DNA from: Cladopsammia gracilis
Taxonomy: Eukaryota > Cnidaria > Anthozoa > Scleractinia > Dendrophylliidae
Reading direction: 5' to 3'
DNA: 64,000 nt
NCBI GenBank assembly: GCA_022457155.1
Contig: JAJGOT010001140.1
Span: forward strand, 1-64,000
Shown here: one piece after another, positions 58,597-64,000 of the stretch
Numbering within the stretch: position 1 is the first letter of the stretch
How the letters are laid out: each line of letters starts with the position of its first letter
Notes under the pieces: model-generated
Databases searched by the model: none
The model's input: the letters and a program-made list of their open reading frames with translations, nothing else
Told to the model about the DNA's origin: nothing
Position numbers and translations under genes: made by a program

Positions 58597-60393
58597 TTAA
58601 AGGGACACTGTCACGGATTCGCATGCGCGGCCCAGGCTCACTTCCGGTCTACTTGAAAACATTTGGCCGACATTATGGACCTTGGAATCGGTGGCAGGAT
58701 GCTCATTTTCAGCGTAATATGCGATGATTTTCAGAACCCCAGACATGTTTTATGGTGGAAGAGAAATAGTTCTTTAACCCTATTCAGACTGGGGGGGGGC
58801 TTTTCGAACCCCCCCCCCCTCCAGTAAAATTGTGATAACTCTTACACCGAAATAGCTATGAGGCTGAAATTTCCATATGGATACCATTTCCATGGTATCC
58901 ATAACATGTCAGTGTGATTAACCATGTTGCCATGGCAACCGGTTTTTGACACATAGGTTTTCAAAATATTAAAATATGGTGAATTTTGTATTTTAAGATC
59001 TTGTTCTTTAACTTATAGTGCATTTTCTTGTTAGAATAGTTTTTTCTTGGGACTAGTTCTTGAAAGACATCAAAAATTTTTAACATCAAATATTTGGGGG
59101 GGAGGGGTAGGTAAATTTTTGCTCTCTTTTACGGATAGACAAAAATTTTGTACTATTTATTAAATAACGCTTCTAAGCTCATTGTTTGGATAATAGACAT
59201 TAGTTTGATACGTGTTTTATACATTCTGATCCTTTTCTCTTTTAGATATTTTTTAAATTTTAATTTAAACAAAAACAAAGGAAATCCAAGATGGCGGATC
59301 CAAGATGGCGGACAATAATTTCAAAATTATAGTTTTATCGCCTTTTTTTGCTTTTTCTCGCTTTACAAGTGTGTCGTTGTTTGTATTTATTATGTTTTAA
59401 TATTAAAGAGATGATTTTACAGTTATATTTGATATTTTAAGTATCTGGATGGAAAATATCAAAGAAACGTCGGAAAAACAAAAATGACGTCATTGTGACG
59501 TCATAATTGGGTGTGATAGGTCCAATCTGGGTGTGAGGTTTCCTTGTATGGAGGTGAACATTGTGTAGAAATTTCATGGTCCTGGCCTTACTGGTTCCAG
59601 AGATATGAAGGGGGGTCCGAGGAGCCCCCCCCCCCCCCCACCCCAGTCACAGATTGCCGAAAAAAGCCCAGTCTGAATAGGGTTAACTGTGGCTGAAAAA
59701 ATCGCTGATCGGATGGATTTTTTGGACGCAAATCGCCTCCGAGTTTTGTCGATCTCAAACCGAGTGTTTTGCCTTTACTCCGTGACTCTTATGAAGGGAA
59801 AACAGTGGCGACAAAGAAAAACCCCAAAGGACAAAAGATACGCCAGAGGCGGGTTTAATAGTGTCAATTTATTGAATTAATGTCTAAAGTTTGCTTTATT
59901 TTCCGTTGGAAATCTACCTTATTTTTTCCCCATACAACATCTTATAAAGCGCTCAAATTTTCAACGGCCGCCGTGTAATACCGCTTTCAATACCGCTTTC
60001 ATTGAAAGGTCACGTCCCGACTCACACGCCGCTAATAAATTAAAATCCTTTGCTTTCCCGTGACGTGAGCAATATTCCAGCGACAACAAGAGCACCGTGA
60101 AGACAGAATCAGAGCAAGTTTCGTAATCTACGATGAATTTCGCTTCATGCCATGACTAAGAAATTGTGTCCTCAAAATAAACATGTTTATGGGATTTCAA
60201 CCACTCTTTCCTCGCTCTTTTCGGCGTACCAAATATCCGCTTCCGTCTCGAGTTTCTTCGTTTTCCACCCTGACCGCCGCCCCTAGTCGACGCCATTTTG
60301 AAATTGACGGTTCAACTTGAAAATTTAGGCTAAACTTTTCAAGTTTCGATTCGAAAAACTCGCGCATGCGCCCTCGTGACAGTGTCCCTTTAA
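58597..60393. mobile_element. TTAAAGGGACACTGTCACG element, 1.8 kb
   Basis: It begins TTAAAGGGACACTGTCACGG and ends CGTGACAGTGTCCCTTTAA. TTAA flanks and clean interruption of a LINE reading frame support a piggyBac-type insertion. It hosts the smaller TTAA element at 58774-59686. No transposase frame seen. Confidence 0.88.
58774..59686. mobile_element. TTAACCCTATTCAGACTGGG element, nested
   Basis: It begins TTAACCCTATTCAGACTGGG and ends CCCAGTCTGAATAGGGTTAA, 913 bp with TTAA flanks. The ends are a variant of copies a and b (TTCAGACTGGG for TTCGGCCTGGG), and the interior shares the CCAAGATGGCGG stems and TGACGTCA sites. Confidence 0.88.
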
Positions 60394-60837
60394 CAAAGCG
60401 AAGACTGTTAGCTGTTTTAAAAACAAGTTGGAAACTTATCATTTTAGGAAAGCTTTTTTTATCTTAGTAAGCTGTAATTAGACTACATGATTACATAGGA
60501 TTTTTCTTATTTTTTTCTTATTTTATGTATGTGAAAATTATTGTAAGGCGCATTGAGCTCAGGAAATGCGCCATATAAGAATGTATATATTAATTATTAT
60601 ATTATTATTAAATAAAAAATCATTTCTGGGATCACTACTACTACTGCTGTTTAAAGACGTGTTTATAGCTTTAATGCTAAGGACAGAGACTAGCGGAAGA
60701 ACTTTTAATTTAAACATAAATAGAAAATGAATGCCATGTAAATACTTGAGATATAAGCTAACTAAAAATTATTGTTAAGTCGAAATAAGAACAATTCCTT
60801 TTCTTTTAGTAAAGGAGATCAATTTCACCTATTATGT

Positions 60838-60975
60838 CAGAGCGGTTTTCATTTGAGTGTCGCAAAACGAAAACCAAAGCAATTACACTGACCGATCACA
60901 ACAGACGCAGACAATCCAATGAACCAATCAGAACTGGAACCAACACACTTAGCCGACGCCAAGCGCGGGAAATTT
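60838..60975. mobile_element. Half copy of the AGAGCAGTTTTCAATTGAGT MITE
   Basis: It shares AGAGCGGTTTTC, TTGAGTGTCGCAAAACGAAAACCAAAGC, GACAATCCA-TGAACCAATCAGA and GCGCGGGAAA words in order with 49654-49800; the right half is lost. Confidence 0.7.
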
Positions 60976-61364
60976 CACTGGAAAATGTGGACCATTTACA
61001 GACTTCATAAAATGTCTATAAATCTTGAATTTACAGACTTGGTACTTTCACCTGTTAAAAACAAAATCTCTGTAAATTCTTTTGACAGACATTTTGTATA
61101 GTTTTATTGTCTTGTTCTTTATAAAATGTTTGTGAAATGTTTATAAATCCTAGGAGCTGTAATGAGAGGAAAGACTTACAATTTACAGACTTTACAAAAT
61201 CTGCCAACAATGTTTGTAAATCTGCTGTTTACAAAGATTTCATAATGCCTAGACTTCTAATATAAAATGTCTGTAAATGGCACTGCGTAATTTTAATGTT
61301 AATTCAGTTACCAAATCTCTGTAAATTAATGTGGTCCCCAAGCGGAACATCTAATGACAAATGG

Positions 61365-61661
61365 GGAATTATAAAATCTCTGTAAATTGACACAAACAAA
61401 CATAATCTTTCTCCGAATCGTCTAAATAGAATTTTTAAAGCTACATCCAGTGTTCACTCACATAATCTAAGAAATTCAAAATACAACCTTTTCGTTCCTA
61501 GACCGAGTACTGAAGCAGGCAAACGAAGTTTTCAATATCACGGTTCTGTTCTCTGGAACAGCTTGCCTTTAAGCGCTAAGATGTAGCCCAGCCTTAGCTC
61601 TTTTAAATCATGCATTAAAGCGCCATGAAACATGTGTGATATGTGCGCTATATAAGTCTCT

Positions 61662-61698
<37 letters not shown>

Positions 61699-62107
61699 TA
61701 AAGGATACTTTTTATAGTTTTTAGTATAATCCCGTATAGATAATGAATTTAGTTAGATAACTTGATTTTGTTAAGTAATTAATCTATTGTCGTTTAAAGG
61801 CTCGACGGAAGAGCATGTATTATGAATTGACAACGCGTAATATAAATAAAGTTTACCTACCTAACGGGGCATTATAAAATCTCTGTAAATTGACGCAAAC
61901 GGGGCATTATAAAATCTCTGTAAATTGACGCAAATGGGGCATTATAAAATCTCTGTAAATTGACGCAAATGGGGCATCATAAAATCTCTGTAAATTGACG
62001 CAAACGGGGCATTATAAAATCTCTGTAAATTGACGCAAACGGGGCATCATAAAATCTCTGTAAATTGACGCAAGCGGGGCATTATAAAATCTCTGTAAAT
62101 TGACGCA
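61365..62107. repeat. 35-bp minisatellite split by a LINE
   Basis: Seven consecutive 35-bp units (GGGGCATTATAAAATCTCTG, then TAAATTGACGCAA and one or two bases) run at 61864-62107. One more divergent unit sits at about 61365-61398, before the LINE fragment. Units differ by only one or two bases. Related CTGTAAATT and TTTACAGAC words occur upstream to about 60990. Confidence 0.85.
61400..61860 (+). mobile_element. CR1/L2-like LINE 3' end inside the minisatellite
   Basis: It reads NRIFKATSSVHSHNLRNSKY, then LFVPRPSTEAGKRSFQYHGS and VLWNSLPLSAKM to a stop near 61586, followed by a (TTA)n run at 61668-61695 and an AT-rich 3' end. Confidence 0.75.
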
Positions 62108-62632
62108 ATGAATAAAACTGACTAATTTTGTTTAGCAGAGTAGGCATTTTACTCGATATTTTGAGTTAGTTTACTTAAAATTTAACTTAAATATTTAATT
62201 CAACATAGTGAGTTGAAACAACTCCTTAGTTTGAGAAAATCAAGTGAAAGTCACTTTTACTCAAACATACGATTAAAAACTTACTCACTGCAGTGAGTCA
62301 GTGCTTCTCACTCAAATTAAAAATTTGAGTTAATTCTTAACCCAATAAAGTGAGTTGATACAACTCTTTATTTTGAGTGAACAGGGGGTGCAACAGTCCG
62401 ACATCTACTCAAACGTGAAAGCACACACATAAGAGATTGCGAGGGTCCTAAAGGGGTAAAATGGGAACTGGAATTGGCCTGTTTTTGCCCTGGGAAATGG
62501 GATTTGAGTCACTGGGACTGGGATTTGCTCACTGGGAATGAAAAAAAAACGTCGTAATTGGAATGGGACAGTTGTCATTAAGCATGTCCAGTCAATGCTT
62601 AACTGGTCTTATCTAGTCTAACTAATTCCCTT
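62108..62632. other. Intergenic, short direct repeats
   Basis: GTGAGTTGAAACAACTCCTTAGTTTGAG (62209) and GTGAGTTGATACAACTCTTTATTTTGAG (62350) are near copies about 140 bp apart. No coding frame. Confidence 0.55.
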
Positions 62633-63158
62633 AGTGAAACAAAAGGAACGGCAAACTGATCCTTACGGCAGAAAAAAAGAAGCAGAATCAGAAGCAAATA
62701 AAATAAATAAAATAAAAGTGGAATATAATAGTGCCCAATATTTCGCTTTGCAAAACAAAGCTTCTTCAGGGGCTAGCACTATGAATGATTACAACTGTAA
62801 AACCGTTATACAAGTGGTTTTGAAAAACCTAAAGAATAACAAAAACAATGAATATGATTGGTGAAGGGTTTGACGGGTGATAAACTAAACTGACTAGTGA
62901 TGAGAAAGTTAATGAACTTCGTCGCGTCTGTTGATTCCAAGTGGTTCTAAACTACTACAAACTAAACTAAGGAAACCAACCAACCACTTGTACAACGGTT
63001 TTACAGTTGTAATCATTCATAGTGCTAGCCCCTGAAGAAGCTTTGTTTTGCAAAGCGAAATATTGGGCACTATTATATTCCACTTTTATTTTATTTGCTT
63101 CAGTGAGTGTTCTGTTTTTCTACCGTAAGGATCAGTTTGCCGTTTCTTTTGTTTCACT
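62633..63158. mobile_element. Foldback element with arms of about 190 bp
   Basis: Arm 62633-62826 (AGTGAAACAAAAGGAACGGC and on) is complementary to about 62976-63158 with a few differences; the centre is about 150 bp. The arms include GGGCTAGCACTATGAATGAT and its complement. Confidence 0.85.
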
Positions 63159-64000
63159 TCAAGTATTAATACTGATCTAGGTCTGGAAACCCAAATCCGG
63201 CCATTCTCAACGGTTTGTTGCAGTGATCGTGCATTCTGTTTCTTTTTAATTCCCTTAGTTTGGCAAACATCAGAAAACTGTTAAAAATGCCTATTTTACG
63301 GCCAATTCTACGATAGGAATATGAGAATATTTTATTTTTTCACTTGTCTTGCGGTCAACGATATTTGTGTACAGCGGTGCAATTAAGCCAAAAACGTTGA
63401 GCATGCATAATTTCATGTTAAAAACAACATGGCGGAATGTCTGCAGGCGACAGGAATGTGAAGTGGAAGGAGCATATCACCTGATATGCGGATGTGAATA
63501 GAAAAGAGTTGGTATGAAAAACACTGGTATTTTTCCAGAATTCTGCGAGTGGGAATTTGGACGCTGGGAAATGGGATTGGTATCCCCCCCACCTTTCAGG
63601 ACCCTCGATTGCCGCTTCGCGAGCGAGAGCGGGAAAAAACGTATCTTTCAAAGAAAAGATAATATTTCAAAATACAAGACACAGATCAGAGTTCAACGGC
63701 GGTATTACTGTTGTATGAGATATGTGTCTTATATACCATCTTTACCTTGCATGTCAATAGCTGGTGCAGCATTTTAATATTTTAGTCTTGCCTAAACAGC
63801 TCTTGAAAGAGGTGTTTTTAAAGCCTGGATTTACCTGGAACGGAAATAGGAATGATTTCCGAAGAACGAGAGATTAAAAAAAAATGCATTGAAAAAGCCG
63901 TATGTGAGCTCGAAAAATAATAATGGTGAATACAATGTAAAATACAATACAGTAAATCAAGGGCAATCGAAGGCAATCTTCCGCTTGGTCGCTCGGCCGA
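63159..64000. other. Right edge, nothing recognised
   Basis: Short overlapping frames on both strands at 63418-63777 have no domain I know. A C run lies at about 63584-63590. Confidence 0.45.

Larger units (their letters stand above)
58150..60600 (+). mobile_element. CR1-like LINE 3' end interrupted by a 1.8-kb insertion
   Basis: The plus strand 58187-58590 reads LVNALVMFRLDYCNSLMYSI, then LQRIQNTAARLVMGL and, after a frameshift, KILLITYKIMDGLSADYLKP. The coding trace resumes after the insertion at 60394 (KTVSCFKNKLETYHF) and ends in a (TTA)n tail near 60590-60610. Confidence 0.8.

Noticed and set aside
61864..62107. CRISPR-like array
   Set aside because: Units are contiguous 35-bp tandem repeats without spacers, in animal DNA.

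Overview
This window is animal genomic DNA: AT-rich, intron-rich, with canonical GT/AG splice sites, poly(A)-tailed non-LTR retrotransposons and many inverted-repeat transposons. The gene content and repeat style suggest a cnidarian, most likely an anthozoan such as a stony coral. That assignment is an inference from the receptor type and the repeats, not a proof. No bacterial operon, CRISPR array or rRNA gene is visible, and I recognise no tRNA.

One protein-coding gene runs on the + strand across most of the window, from before the left edge to a stop codon at 54120-54122. It is a leucine-rich-repeat G-protein-coupled receptor of the relaxin-receptor / GRL101 kind (type C LGR). I can place 25 exons. 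Sixteen are 72-bp, phase-2 cassettes of one 24-residue LRR each, between 3094 and 41704. A 1009-bp exon (42370-43378) encodes the hinge and all seven membrane helices. Eight further exons, joined by phase-1 introns from the second one on, encode a cytoplasmic tail of roughly 750 residues. The signal peptide, any LDLa modules and the LRR N-cap are not in the window.

The striking part is the tail. It is highly acidic. One 1713-bp exon (51417-53129) holds about 41 tandem copies of a 12-residue Asp/Glu-rich unit. The protein ends in Asp-Thr-Lys-Leu, which fits a class I PDZ ligand. The tail is about as long as a whole human relaxin receptor. Near the left end one LRR exon, with its flanking intron, has been duplicated in tandem.

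The introns and 3' flank are filled with mobile DNA. They hold a nearly complete but broken L1/Tx1-type LINE (about 11.0-16.3 kb) and several LINE 3' ends (left edge; 17.8-18.9, 24.1-26.2, 44.5, 48.2-49.4, 56.7-58.0, 58.2-60.6 and 61.4-61.9 kb). A roughly 3-kb palindrome lies at 5.4-8.4 kb with nested elements. At least four families of TTAA-flanked (piggyBac-like) non-autonomous transposons are present, along with many other MITEs. Several are nested two or three deep. Two inverted copies of one TTAA family sit in the introns that flank tail exons 19-23. The palindrome TGACGTCA (the CRE/ATF site) occurs at least 20 times, largely inside these repeats.

After 54.2 kb no gene is recognisable; the rest of the window is transposons, a 35-bp minisatellite and unique-looking sequence.
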